Source: Cryptomeria japonica
Taxonomy: Eukaryota; Streptophyta; Pinopsida; Cupressales; Cupressaceae
Length of the DNA stretch: 64,000 nucleotides
Direction of reading: 5' to 3'
Assembly: GCF_030272615.1 (NCBI RefSeq)
Contig: NC_081406.1
Coordinates: 245,513,218 to 245,577,217, forward strand
A model generated the notes under the pieces. The model was not told where the DNA came from and did no database searches. It saw only the letters and a list, made by a program, of their open reading frames with translations. This document shows positions 21,990 to 33,612 of this stretch, in pieces. A program made the translations under genes and the position numbers. Within the stretch, counting starts at the first letter, position 1. Each line of letters begins with the position of its first letter.

Positions 21990-23662
21990 TGTTAGTCCCA
22001 ACCGGTGCTGAGAGGGGAGGGGTGAATCAACACTTTTATCAACTTTTCACAATTAAAAATCTGCACTTATTTAATATTCATCAATATACTTAATCACTGT
22101 AGTAGAATATGCATGCATGAAAAGATAACAGTGACACCAAGATTTATCTCGTGGAAACCCACATGGGAGAAAACCACGGTGTGAGTAGGAACTCACAAAA
22201 TTTGTACTCTTCTGGAGTACACTTGGTGAGGAGCCATCCCTATTAGGAGATTACAAAGACACTGTTAGGTGCCACTTGGTTAAGGGATTTTGTTTAAGGC
22301 CAGTTAATGTCTTTACCCTGTTAAAGGTAGCCTGATTAAAGGACTTAAGAACATCAATTAAAATGTCACCTGGTTAAGGGATTTTACAAAAGGGACATGT
22401 TAAAGTCCACCCGGTTAAGGGATTTAAGTTGCAATGGTTAGAAAGCAACAAATGGATGAACTGATGAATTAGCTACTGATAGCTTGATCAGATAACAATG
22501 AGAATCACACTCTATCCACACTAGTTGTGTCTACTCTACACAAAATCAGTTTTCTTCTTACACCTTCAGCTCTGCACTCAGCCGATCCTCTGACCTTGGG
22601 CTCTACACTTTGTTGGTCCTATGTCCCTCGGCTCTGCACTCTGCTAGTCCTCTGTCCCTCGGCTTTGCACTCTATTGGTCCTCTGTCCCTTGACTCTGCA
22701 CTCTGTTGGTCTACCTCGAACACTCTCTACTCTTCTAAATCCTTTTAGCACTTCCTCTCACTCTTCTCTTCACTTTGGATTGCCTTCTACAAGATCTGCT
22801 TTTTGCAAATTTTACGATCAGGAATTTATGAATGAACTCAAGAATACTTTATACATTTTTTGTCGTCACCTTCAAGTGTTCCCTCAATCAAAGCAATCAC
22901 AAATTTTGGAAGATTTCAAATTCAATTTTTTTCCACTCTTTCTTTGTGCGCCCTACAACAATTCCGCCAAGTGTTCAACGAATTCTGCCACCGCATCCCC
23001 CAAAAATAGTAACTTTTGGGTCGAGTTCAGTCATTAAGGTGGAACCAGAAAATCTGTAGGTAATCATGGCTTGACTGCATGATAACTGAAGTTGACCTCA
23101 CCAACTTGTGATTTGGCACAGACTCAAGCTCACCAACTCACCTTTTGCCACCGCAATTGAATGGTCGATCACCGCTCCGAGATTTATGGTGATCACCTAT
23201 CTTCTTTTTGTCATACCGGTGTACCGGTATGCCACTGCACTCCTATATTACCGGTTCATCCTTTGATTGCTGGTTTATTGTGATAGCAACAAGTCTCTTT
23301 CCCTGTTTGTCAATGAGGTTCCGGTTTGCATACAACCTCAAGTCTTCTTGCCTGAGTCATCTTTTGTGACTTCATCATCATCAGAATGATTGATCTTCTT
23401 GAATGACAAACTAGTTGGCTTAGTCCATTGAACTAATTGAACTTTTGGTCATTTGTTTCTAATGTTGTTTCCATGTGTTTGCAAGTCATCACCTTTGCTT
23501 GCTGAAATACACCACTCTACCGATACCACTTCACCGGTCAGTGTTAGAAATTAATGACAAATCTTAGCTCATATACTAGTTCCCGATCAGTGCTAGACAT
23601 CAATGACAAATCTTAGCTCATATACTGGTTCTCTAGATTGACCGGTTTTGTCAATGCCAACA
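21990..23662 (-). mobile_element. Solo LTR of the Rt-B family, 1673 bp, TSD ATTTC
   Basis: On the plus strand it starts TGTTAGTCCCAACCGGTGC and ends TCAATGCCAACA. These are the reverse complements of the end and start of the Rt-B LTRs. Exact TSDs ATTTC lie at 21985-21989 and 23663-23667. It shares the internal CTTAACC-type repeats with Rt-B. It is about 390 bp longer than the Rt-B LTRs, so it is a different subfamily. Confidence 0.9.
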
Positions 23663-23667
23663 ATTTC

Positions 23668-24293
23668 CACTATTCATGACTTAAACTCTTACATGTTGTA
23701 ATAGTGTTGTCATAATTTGTCATAGTAGATGTCATAGTATGACTCTTACAACTTATGAAACATACCACCAAAATAGTTTATAGTGGGGTCCACAAAGTGG
23801 GATGCCTATTTCAACCAAATTAAGATGCATGCCATCCTAGTCACTTGCCATGTAAGTTAAACCAAATCACCAAAGTAGGTCCCACAAAGTGACATCATAA
23901 GTAAAATAATATAGGCTAAGAATAATTATTATCAAATTAATGCTAGGACTTACAAAGGTCAAGATGCCTTAATTCCAACACTAGTTGCCTAGGTTACCAA
24001 CTTCTAGCCATTAGGGGTTGGGCTTGTGCATCAGTCCTTGTTCACTGATATGATAGCGGACTAATAAATGGGTGCAGTTTGGGTGGTGGTGCAATAGTGG
24101 GGTAGTTTAATGCTAGTAGTAGCGACAAACAAGTGATTGTTAGGAAACAATAAGAAAATAGGTGCAATGATAAAATGATGTTAGTACATAAAAAAGGAAT
24201 TGATTTGCTATGTAAGATTATACATTTTATTAATCCCAAAAATAAATATTATAATATACAATAATAAATATTCATAATAAGAATAAAGTAACC
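23668..24293 (+). other. Unassigned stretch
   Basis: AT-rich non-coding sequence between two solo LTRs. No motif or repeat boundary recognised. Confidence 0.5.
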
Positions 24294-25398
24294 CTACATG
24301 TAGTATCCCTCCTAGACTCACATTTTGATTTATGCTTTGATAGACCTATTTAAACTCATGGTTGATATTTTGATGACATTTGATCGACACTTATGATCTT
24401 ATTTAGACTCTAGATGATGATGATGTATATTTGATATGACTCATGGTGTTGGATGACTTATATGATTGATGATGTATTCTGGATTACTTGATGGATGGAT
24501 TTACATTGGATGAATTATATGCACTTGACATTCTTATGTGGACTATATGATTCATGATGTTATGATAGTTTTTACCCTTATTTCATGGTTATGGTTTCAT
24601 GCAATGCAATGATGTTGTTCTTGTGTGACTGTCTTCGTGGAAGGGACAATGCCTTATCACTCATTGCGAGCATGATATGGTGTTGTGATTCTCTTTTCAC
24701 TTGCATGTTTATCATGATGTATATATGTTGTATATGTATTGTATTGTGTTTTAGTGGTGGTTGCAGGATTGCAAGTACCAAACATCAACTCCACCTGGCC
24801 TCACAGGTCTGAGCATGTCCTATCCCAATGGAAAGTTGTCAGAGATGGCATGTGTTTCCCTCTCATACTCTAGGCTTAGTTGTTCACCTTGTCAGTTGTG
24901 TTGTGGGTAAGTGGTGGTTAGAGTCATGTGTCCATGTTGACCCTTTTGTCGAGTTACTTGAGGTGATGTGAGTGTATGTTTATTATTTAATTAATAATTG
25001 GTTAATGTAATTTATTAATGTTTGAATTAATTTATCACATGGTATGGTATTCAATTATTTGGATTATTTATTATTGAGGTTTTATAGTTGGCTTGGTTAA
25101 TTTAATTATTTAATTTATTTGATTTGTCGATTTATTGTATAAACTGATTATTTATTAATTTATTTGATTTATTGCTTAATTGATTATTTAAATATTTATT
25201 TATTGTGTATTGTTTTATTATTTATTTATTTATTTATTATTTCATGGCTAATTTAGTATTTATTTATTATTTATGTTTTATTATCAATTTGATTTTATAT
25301 TCTATTATGAATTTCTATTTATATGGCTTTCACCCATTTAATTCATTTATTTGATTATTATTGGGTATGATTTATTAATTGCTTATTTGTGTTTATAC

Positions 25399-26561
25399 TG
25401 TATACACCTAAAAATGGTCTGAAGATAATTCATTAAATAAGCAATTATTTAATTAATCCCCCTTCCCAATTTAATTGAATTCATTAGCAATTTGATTAAA
25501 TTCCCTCATTCATCTACTTATTAATAAATCTAAGGGTTTATTTTATAGGTTCATTTCAATAGCCCCCTTTGATTAATTAATCCAAATTAATTAAGCCTAC
25601 ACCCATTAAATTCATTTCTTCTAATCCTCTAATTAATTAAAACAAATCAATTTATGAGTATTTGAAAGTTAATTATCCTTTTCTTATTATTTGAACTTTT
25701 AAATTCAAATTACCCACATGCCTCCTAACTTCTAACCACCTAACCTAACAATCCCTCCAACCTAACCCATTCCACCTAAACCTAGGTTTAACTAACTCTA
25801 TCATGTCTTGCACATCCTAACCTCCTTATCATAACCTCCTATGGGTTGGGTATCCTCTCTTTGAGACACATGGAGCTTTGGCCACATGTATCCTCTCTTG
25901 GAAACTTGCCCTCTTATGAGCAAGGCTCCTTGACACTTGTCACCACAGAGATGAAAATTTTCCCTCCCTCCAACCTCTTCTCCAACCTCTTCCAATTTCA
26001 CCCTTGATATCTTCAGATTCAATCTTGACCGTGGATTCCTGCCACCTCACCCCTAGCCTTGGAATTCCTATAAATATCCCCTATTTTGGAGCACAAAGGA
26101 TCCCATCTCATATCATTTTAGGCATTATTATTATAGGCATATCCATTTTAGCATATCATTTCAGCATTGTTATCATAGGCAATTTCATCTTAGATCTAGC
26201 TTAATTTGATTATTTTTTTAGCATAATTGTTGAATCATGTAGCTTAATCAATCTCTTTTCTAGCTTAATTGCATCATCATCATAGCTTAATCATGCATAT
26301 CATTAGCTTAATTAGAGTCTTGGATCAATCTCATCTAGCTTGCATATCACATCATTTCAAATCCTCTGTCTAGGTGTAGTCAAGTCACTAGGATTGCTTA
26401 TCCAGATTTGAGAGAAAATTCACACTCACATCTCTTAGGAGATGATAGGTCACTTTGTCATGGTTTATCTTTCGTTTTATTTCAATTTGCTAACCATGCT
26501 TGTAATGATCTATTGAGTGTTTGTGTTGCAACCACAGGTACCCTACTTCACACACACGACA
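25399..26561 (+). repeat. 5' LTR of Gy-2
   Basis: It begins TGTATACACCTAAAAATGG and ends CACACACGACA, 1163 bp. A TATA box (TATAAATA) lies at 26069-26076. The downstream part holds about six TAGCTTAAT words (26190-26320). It pairs with 53445-54575. Confidence 0.92.
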
Positions 26562-26564
26562 TTT

Positions 26565-26582
26565 TGGTGCCCATCATGGGGC
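26565..26582 (+). promoter_or_regulatory. Primer binding site of Gy-2
   Basis: TGGTGCCCATCATGGGGC starts four bases after the LTR. It resembles the plant Gypsy site TGGCGCCGTTGCCGGGGA (tRNA-Asp type) with several changes, so the primer tRNA is a guess. Confidence 0.55.
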
Positions 26583-26748
26583 AAGAAATCTAATTTCTTG
26601 GCCTCTCTCATCATCAAAATCTCCAATCTCACGGGTTTCTGTTCGGGCCTGTTCCAGAATCTCGTATGAGTACCTTTACAGTACCGTACGAGTTTCTTTG
26701 TGCACTCGTATGGGTATGTGAGAATACTCATACGAGTAGGTGACAATA

Positions 26749-27092
26749 TGTTGGTAGTGGGCCAACGTCCCTCGTGGGGATTCATGACATAGTTTAACAA
26801 CCTCTTGTGGATTCTATAGGTCTAGTGGTTGTATCGGGCATTAATAGGTTGATCTTTTGGTGCAACGACAACCCTAGCTTGTAACAAGTGGTATCAGAGC
26901 TTGGTCATAGGTTCGAATCACGTAGGCCACAACGAGTGACGTTAGGAGGGGGATTGTTGGCAGTGGGCCAACGTCCCTCGTGGGGATTCATGACATGGTT
27001 TAATAGACTCCTATAGATTCTATAGGTCTAATGGCTGTATCGGGCATTGACAAGTCGATCTTTTGGTGCAACGACAACCCTAGCTTGTAACA
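26749..27092 (+). mobile_element. TRIM/SMART-type miniature LTR retrotransposon, 344 bp
   Basis: Two 138-bp LTRs (26749-26886 and 26955-27092), each starting TGTTGG(T/C)AGTGGGCCAA and ending CTTGTAACA, surround a 68-bp interior. The interior has the full initiator-Met primer site TGGTATCAGAGC (26889-26900) and a purine tract (26944-26953). Flanks CAATA (26744-26748) and GAATA (27093-27097) are a TSD with one mismatch. I count 14 differences between the LTRs. It has no coding capacity and needed enzymes in trans. Confidence 0.9.
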
Positions 27093-27436
27093 GAATACTC
27101 ATACGAGTTTCTGCTTCTGCGTTTTCAAAATAGATTGCATTTTAGGGTTTTTATGCTTCAATTTGGCTATTACTAATGCTAACCCTAGTCTATTTGTCAG
27201 TTTTCTAAAAGCCTAACTGGTTTTTGCAAGACAATTGTCAAAGATTACGCTTGCCAAAGCTTCATTTCATCAAAACAACATGACTACTAACGCATCTGTT
27301 TTGCAGGTTGCCTAAGAAAAATAAAAAAGCCTTTGTGTATTCTTAAGTTTTCTAGGCACACTTATTTTGCTAATGGTAAATGAACATCTTGTTTTCTATT
27401 CTTGAGAAGTTGTCTAAAACGTAGGAGAGTATGCTC

Positions 27437-27452
27437 TTGTCCATTTGGACAA
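27437..27452 (+). promoter_or_regulatory. Conserved leader hairpin, Gy-2 copy
   Basis: TTGTCCATTTGGACAA, identical to 4632-4647 in Gy-1, inside a 33-base identical block (27421-27453). Confidence 0.55.
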
Positions 27453-29135
27453 TAAAAAATCTTGACCCTTGAAGCGCTTCTATGTTTGAGATTCGATTAC
27501 TTTTAGCGGGCATGTCACAGTGGGAAAAAGTAGACACCCTGTGAGAACGACCTAAGTGAGTACAACTAGACCTAAGCTTTCTGACACACTCTAAAAAATA
27601 GGCCTCTTGAGATTAAAGTCTCGGAGGATGGGATTATTTGAGTTTTCTCTTTTAAGATCTCTCAGATCGTACATTTAGTAGGGCCTCACGGTCTCAATCA
27701 CGCTTGTGTGACTACTTATTGTTTCGATACCTTGTTGGGCTATAGGCCTCAATCGCGCTTGCGCAACTGCAAGGGTTAATTTCAAATGGAAACCCTTACT
27801 ACGAACCCTAAGATAGAAGCACCTGATTCACCTCCGAAAGGGGGATAATCTTTGTGCAAGAGAGATAGTAACTCTCCCAAGACACTTGTCATATCGTGCC
27901 TCCATTAGCATTTGGAGTCGAATAATACGACGTTGAGAATCCATTGTGTGAGACTTAGCAGTCGTATTCTGATTAGCTATTGGGTGTGTACCTAAGTTTG
28001 CAAGCAAAGGTTTTCTCTCTCAGCCAACTTCCTTAGGATTTAGCATGTTGTGTTTGAGGTCACTTATCATATCACATGTTTGTCATGATTTCATCCCTGG
28101 AACAGAAAATCAGACATCTAAAACTAGAAAACAGAATCAAAACATCAAACTTCATTGATCAAAAATTTGTCCAAATAATTTTTTTGTCTTTGTTCTATCC
28201 TTGGTCGTACGAAAAAATCTAGTTTATCACCCGGTTCTATGAGAATTGTTATACGAGTTAGATTAGTAGAGGATTTTGTGTTATCGTTTGTCGTCAAGTT
28301 TTGTGGGAAGTGTCGTACAAGTTTAGGCCTTTGTCGGCGAGATTTCTAGTTTATCGTATCGGTCTGTCTAAATTATCGTCTAGGACTGCTTAAACTATCG
28401 TACGAATTTCTGTCTCTATCATTCCAGAGTTGTTTTCTTGCATGTCTTTTCTAGATTTGTCATGTTTGCTTGGTCAATTTACAGTGAGCATATACACCTG
28501 ACATCTGTCATTCTATGCTTAGATTGTCTTCTTGGTTCGCTCGGTCAAGTTATCTTCTGTCAAATCAGATTCTAGAACTAGACACCCTCAAGATTTTCAA
28601 GTATTAACCTTCAACAAGTTCAAGATCTAAACATCTCAAAGTGCATTATCACCTTCTTTGATAAACTGATCACTCAAAACATAGTTTCTCATTAGGATCT
28701 ATCATCCCCTATCATGAAACTAAAACATTTGGTTAGGATAACCTTGTCCCATATCATAGGATATATCATTCCTATTAGACTTAGTTTTATAAAAAATCAT
28801 CATCATTGCACTCCAAAAACCGAACATTGAAAAATTTGCAAACTTTCAAACACTTGAATTATCTTTTCGTGTCATATCACTCTATCATATCTACGTTGAC
28901 AGTTGGTCACTTATCGAAACAAATCTTAGACAATCGAATCCTTGCACAATACTCAACATATGTGTATGCCAGTTTTAACTAGAGCACAGAGACGAAAGAT
29001 CGCATAAACGGAAATCGAAACATTTGAAATAAATGAAGATTATAAGAACATGGAACATAAAATGAAATACAAGAAGAAGAGGTAACAAACCAACATATCA
29101 GATAAATCAAAAAAGATATTTAATTGGATAAATTT

Positions 29136-30836
29136 ATGGAGAAAATATTGGAGGGAGAAAAAGAAAAATACTTCCTTATGTTAGAAAAATATGGTGCTAC
29201 ACTCCCCCAAGATTTCAATATGAGCAGTTTAGGCCAAAAGAGAAGTGACCATTTTCATGATAACAAATGACATGAGGAGATTTTAGGTCACAAAAAAGAT
29301 GATGCATTAATTCCTGATAACACAAGAACTAATGAGGAAACTTCCATTCCAAAAAGGGATGATGTAGAAATTCTCAACAAAGCTAAATCTAATGAGGACA
29401 CAAGAAAGAGTCGAGATGATACAAGAAGAGATCAAGATCATACTAGAATACAAACTCATGGTTATACAAAAACAAATCATGTTGATAATCCTATCACAGC
29501 TATTACACAACAAATACAAACATTGCAAACATAGATTCAAGATATGCGGAGAGGAAATGTTAGAAGATACTCGCTTCAAGAAATCTGTCCTTACCCATTC
29601 GACAAAAATCTAAACATGAAACCATTTCCTACAAGTTGTGAAACTCCTCAATATGATAAATATAATGGAAGCACTGATCTCCAAAATCATATATGATAAT
29701 TTTGCACGATGAGTATGGAGTTTGCACATGAAGATACATACCTGATGAGATTATTTCCAAAGAGCTTAAGTGGACTAGCTATGGAATGGTTCTCCAAACT
29801 TCCACCTGGAATTAGATCATTCGCAGAATTGGTGGATAAGTTTGTTTCACAATACTCTTACAACATTCAACATGAGGTCACAATGATAGAACTATGTAAT
29901 ACTAAACAAAAGGGTGGAGAACTTTTCATGACATTTCTATAGAGATGGAGACGGTTAGCTTCAAGATATCTTCAAACGGTGCCGGAATACGAGAAAATAG
30001 ACATATTTATCAACCTCCTAAATGAACAAATAGGATATTATCTAAAAATGCAATGTCGTCAAAATTTTGAAAAGATGATTGATAATGGAATTAGAATGGA
30101 AGAAGCTATGGTAAAGACGGGTGAGTTGAAGCTATACAAAGAAGGAGTTAATCCTCCTAACAACAATGTTAGCAACAATAACAATGATAAGCCTAAATTT
30201 TAGAATAGAAATCAAAATGTCGTCAACGATGGGATAGTGGATAACAACAATGTAAAACCAAAGCAACTGGTTTTCAATTTATCTAGTCACTGAGCAATAG
30301 CTCAACAAAACAACAATCCCCAAAAATCAACATTCAACAATTTCTTTCAAAGGAAATTTACAAACATTGGTGAACCACTTGGGTCAGCATTTAAGACGCT
30401 TCTCGTAAACAAATTGATTACTTTACCAGAAGGAATAAATTTTGAATCTTAAGTGAAACCCTCTTGGTGGAACGACAACCATTATTGTGATTTTCATCGA
30501 AACAAAGGACATCACACAAATAATTGTCAGCGGTTGAAACATGTCGTCCAAGATTTGATTGATAATGGAGTAATAACTGTGGATGGACATATAGAAAATG
30601 AATCTCATACATCTTTCAAAACTCTGCTTCCAAACTATGAGAAGGGTGAATCATCAACAACACATAATGGTAAGGGTAAATCAAAGGTAAACTATGCTCA
30701 TGCGTATGATAATGTGGTAAATGTGATTGTGGTTAAAGAGAAACAACATCAAGAACCTGCTCATGCTATCACAAGAAGAAAAGCTAAAGTTGTTTTGTCG
30801 GGTCCTACTACTAACATGTCATCCACTGCAAAATAA
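29136..30836 (+). pseudogene. Gy-2 gag
   Basis: Gag would form the cytoplasmic virus-like particle. The frame starts at ATG 29136 (MENILEGEKEKYF...) and runs in phase to 30836 with about eight stops. A Retrotrans_gag core spans about 29709-30160 (LSGLAMEWFSKLPPG, FVSQYSYNIQHEV, and INLLNEQIGYYLKMQC). The nucleic-acid box near 30477-30560 reads YCDFHRNKGHHTNNC with LKHVVQDLIDNGVI, typical of Tat-lineage gag. The absence of frameshifts over 1.7 kb shows recent constraint compared with Gy-1. Protease follows in the same frame. Confidence 0.85.
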
Positions 30837-30845
30837 TACAGTCTA

Positions 30846-31589
30846 GTGGATCAATTACAAAAAACTCCTACGCAGATATCCATCTTAGAACTTTTAAAGC
30901 TTTCACCTGCACACAAAGAAATTGTTGAAAGAGCATTAATAGATACAACAGTGTCTAAAGATCTTGATATAGATCAATTCCAAACCATGGCGGGACATCT
31001 CACAACCCCTCACTTCTTATCATTCACTGAAGAAGACGACATGTCCTTGCAACATTTTCATAATTCTCCCTTGCATATCGAAGTCCTCATTCATAAGACG
31101 TGTATTAAACGTGTCCTAATTGATGGGGGAGTTGGCTTAATTATTTGCTCATTGAGTTCGGTCCCTTCTCTAGGTTATTCAGAAGATGCAGTTGATCCCC
31201 CAAAAAAGATCACCATCAAGGCATATGGTGAAGAAGAGCGCTCCTCTAAAGGAATTGTTATATTACCCATCAAAGTAGGACCTTTGCAGAAAGACACAAC
31301 ATGCCAAGTTTTAGACTTGGGCTTATCATACAACATATTCTTGGGAAGACCCTGGATACATGACATTCAAGTTGTTCCATCAACATATCATCAGTGCCTA
31401 AAATTTCCCTACAATGGGCAAGAAATCACGATCTCAACATATTCAAATCCATTTCAATACTGTAGTAATCTAAAACCAGCTCAAGGGTCATTGTTCCTCA
31501 TAATAGGGAGGCATCATCTTCAAACACACAATCCAAAGAAAAATCATTTGCTTCAATTTTGTCAAGTATGGAAAAACAAATGCAGTTGA
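30846..31589 (+). pseudogene. Gy-2 aspartic protease region
   Basis: The retroviral-type protease would process the polyprotein. The active-site segment at about 31109-31145 reads VLIDGGVGLIIC; the DGG form in place of DSG is usual in this lineage. The flap and C-terminal landmarks ITIKAYGEEERSSKGIVILP and NIFLGRPWIH (about 31330-31362) are intact. The 247-codon frame is open, continues the gag frame after one stop at 30834-30836, and ends at 31587-31589, after which the frame changes. This is one of the best-preserved pieces of Gy-2. Confidence 0.88.
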
Positions 31590-31681
31590 GAGATCGAGGG
31601 AACGAAGAATACTCAATATGAAAACTACCACTTTCTCCAAAATCCTATGGAAAACCATCACACTCTAAACAACAACCAATT

Positions 31682-32224
31682 GTGAAACATCTTCCAATAT
31701 TTGATGGAGCATTTGTTAGTGATGAGACCTTATCAGAGGAAACAAAAGACAAAGATGTGGTACAGTGGCTATACAAGGATGAAGAAGTCCAACAAAAGAT
31801 TAACAATATCAGAATACCCACTGAAAAGTATGGAAAAGGATTTAACATCCTTCGAAAAATGGGATACACTGGAACATGTCCTATAGGAAAAAGACAAGAA
31901 GGTATCTCAAAACCTATCCAACCTCATACTCAACAAGTTACAGACAAATCAGGCTTAGGGTATGGAAAAGTTACTCTACTAGAGAACACATCTTCTAGCC
32001 AACAACAAGATGAATATGAAAACAGACAAGAACGACTTGCAATTGGAAGGGAAGAAACAACTGCCAAGCAACAAGAACAAACAAACATGAAATGGAAAAA
32101 GAAGCAAGCTTTTGATCAACAAGAAAAACAAACTAAAGGCACCTCCCAAGCAACATTAACTCTTAATCAAAACAAGAAACAAGCTAGTATAAATCAAGGA
32201 CAGTTGATAGCAAGGTTGACATAA
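31682..32224 (+). pseudogene. Gy-2 G-patch segment and Gln/Lys-rich linker
   Basis: After a frame change this 180-codon frame has a G-patch-like core at about 31832-31965: GFNILRKMGYTG followed by IGKRQEGISKPI and GLGYG. G-patch motifs bind RNA-helicase partners or nucleic acid. They follow the protease in betaretroviruses and in some plant Gypsy elements. One core Gly is lost (TCPIGK where GxGLGK is usual). A Gln/Glu/Lys-rich linker follows to the stop at 32222-32224. Confidence 0.65.
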
Positions 32225-32323
32225 CTCAATCTCAGTCTAGAATAAGTTGAATATGAAAGAAGAAAATATATAGCAAGAAAAACAAAAGAAACAAATCAAA
32301 CACTATATGAACAAATCTGTAGA

Positions 32324-33097
32324 TTGCAAGATGCAAGTGAGACAAATTCTAATGAATGGGAATGGGATTCCTATCAATTTGAAGAATCAGCTAAAGAAAA
32401 TTGCTTTGAAGAATATGTAGGAGTTGATGTAGTCCATACGTATGCAGGGCAAATGTTAGGAACTAGCCCACTTGAATTAGAATCGCATTCGGCTGACTTG
32501 GACTCAATCAACGATGATCAAGAGCTCCTTGCGCAAGATCATTTTGATGAGAGTACCATTCTAGACATTGACATACATATCAAAAACTTTGATATCTCTA
32601 TTGTGACCCTAAATACCCTCGAAGCATCTCAACCTGAGGACCCCTTACCTCTAATCCACCCCGAACTTATTGATTGTGCAAATGAAAGACATACTAAAAT
32701 TAATACCTTCCCTAATGACCATGCCATATCCTTATATCTTAATGCAATTGAACCCGCAACTACTTTCACTAGGAATCTCAACAACGCATCTTCCAGTCGA
32801 GTGGGTGTCAAATCTCCCAGTCACAAAAGTGAAAATAAAGAAAACAATATCAGGTCTAATGCTAAAAACCAGTCATTGGCAACATTAGATCACAAAAAAG
32901 TAAAAAGAAAGGATGCATCTAATGGTGAAAACCTCCTCGAGGCACTGAAAGATGGGAGATTTGACACTTTACTTAATTACTATCAAGAAAGGTCATTCAT
33001 TTTGATCGAAACAATAGAGGTAGTTAACATTGGGACAACAAAGCAACCAAAGATTCTACATCCAACAACTTCTCTATCAGAACAAGAAATATATTAA
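32324..33097 (+). pseudogene. Gy-2 acidic linker before RT
   Basis: A 257-codon open frame in phase with the G-patch frame. It is rich in Asp, Glu, Asn and Ser and shows no motif. It sits where Tat-lineage polyproteins have a long, poorly conserved linker. I do not assign a function. Confidence 0.6.
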
Positions 33098-33151
33098 TAT
33101 ATGGAATTCTTCAAATGACGGCAAATCAATTTCATCTGGTCATATGCAGAC

Positions 33152-33612
33152 ATGCCAGGGTTAGATCCAAAGCTTATTATGCATCACTTAAATGTCAGTC
33201 TAGGAGCCAAACCAGTTAAACAAAAATTAAGGAAGATGCATCCTCATATCACTCTCCTAGTCAAAGCAGAACTAAAGAAATTACTGGATGTAGGATTCAT
33301 CAGACCTGTAGCATATCCTCAGTGGGTATCAAACATCAAGTATCAGAGTATGCACAAACTTTAGAGATATTAATAATGCATGTCCAAAGGATGACTTTCC
33401 TTTGCCTAACATTGACATCATTGTGGATTTAATTGCTGGACACTCCATGTTTTCTCTAATGGATGGTTTCTCCAGATACAATCAGATTAAAATCGCTCCT
33501 GAAGATCAAGAAAAGACAACTTTCACATGTCCATGGGGTACTTTCTGCTGGAACGTAATGCCTTTTGGATTAAAGAGTCCAAGTGCTACATACCAAAGAG
33601 CTATGACAACTA
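33152..33612 (+). pseudogene. Gy-2 reverse transcriptase, N-terminal half
   Basis: Starting at MPGLDPKLIMHHLNVS the RT fingers appear: KPVKQKLRKMHP, AELKKLLDVGFIRPVAYPQWVSNI. A short deletion near 33340 removes the VPVxKKDG segment and shifts the frame. Then come VCTNFRDINNACPKDDFPLP, the palm motif FSLMDGFSRYNQI (first catalytic Asp present) and MPFGLK with ATYQRAMTT. The gene is cut at 33612 by Rt-B and resumes at 48073; AACTA at 33608-33612 and 48068-48072 is the duplication. The reading frame is continuous across the cut. Confidence 0.92.

Larger units (their letters stand above)
26583..29135 (+). other. Gy-2 5' leader (untranslated), hosting a TRIM
   Basis: Long leader with stops in all frames. 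It contains CTCGTACGAG-like palindromes (26661, 26683, 26704, 26726, 27097, 28204, 28250, 28312, 28398), the conserved hairpin at 27437-27452, and two copies of a CACGCTTGTGTGA-like word (about 27699 and 27749). Block homology with the Gy-1 leader is clear. Confidence 0.7.

Noticed and set aside
26889-26925. tRNA gene at the TRIM primer site
   Set aside because: Only a primer site and one box B-like word are present; there is no A box or cloverleaf.
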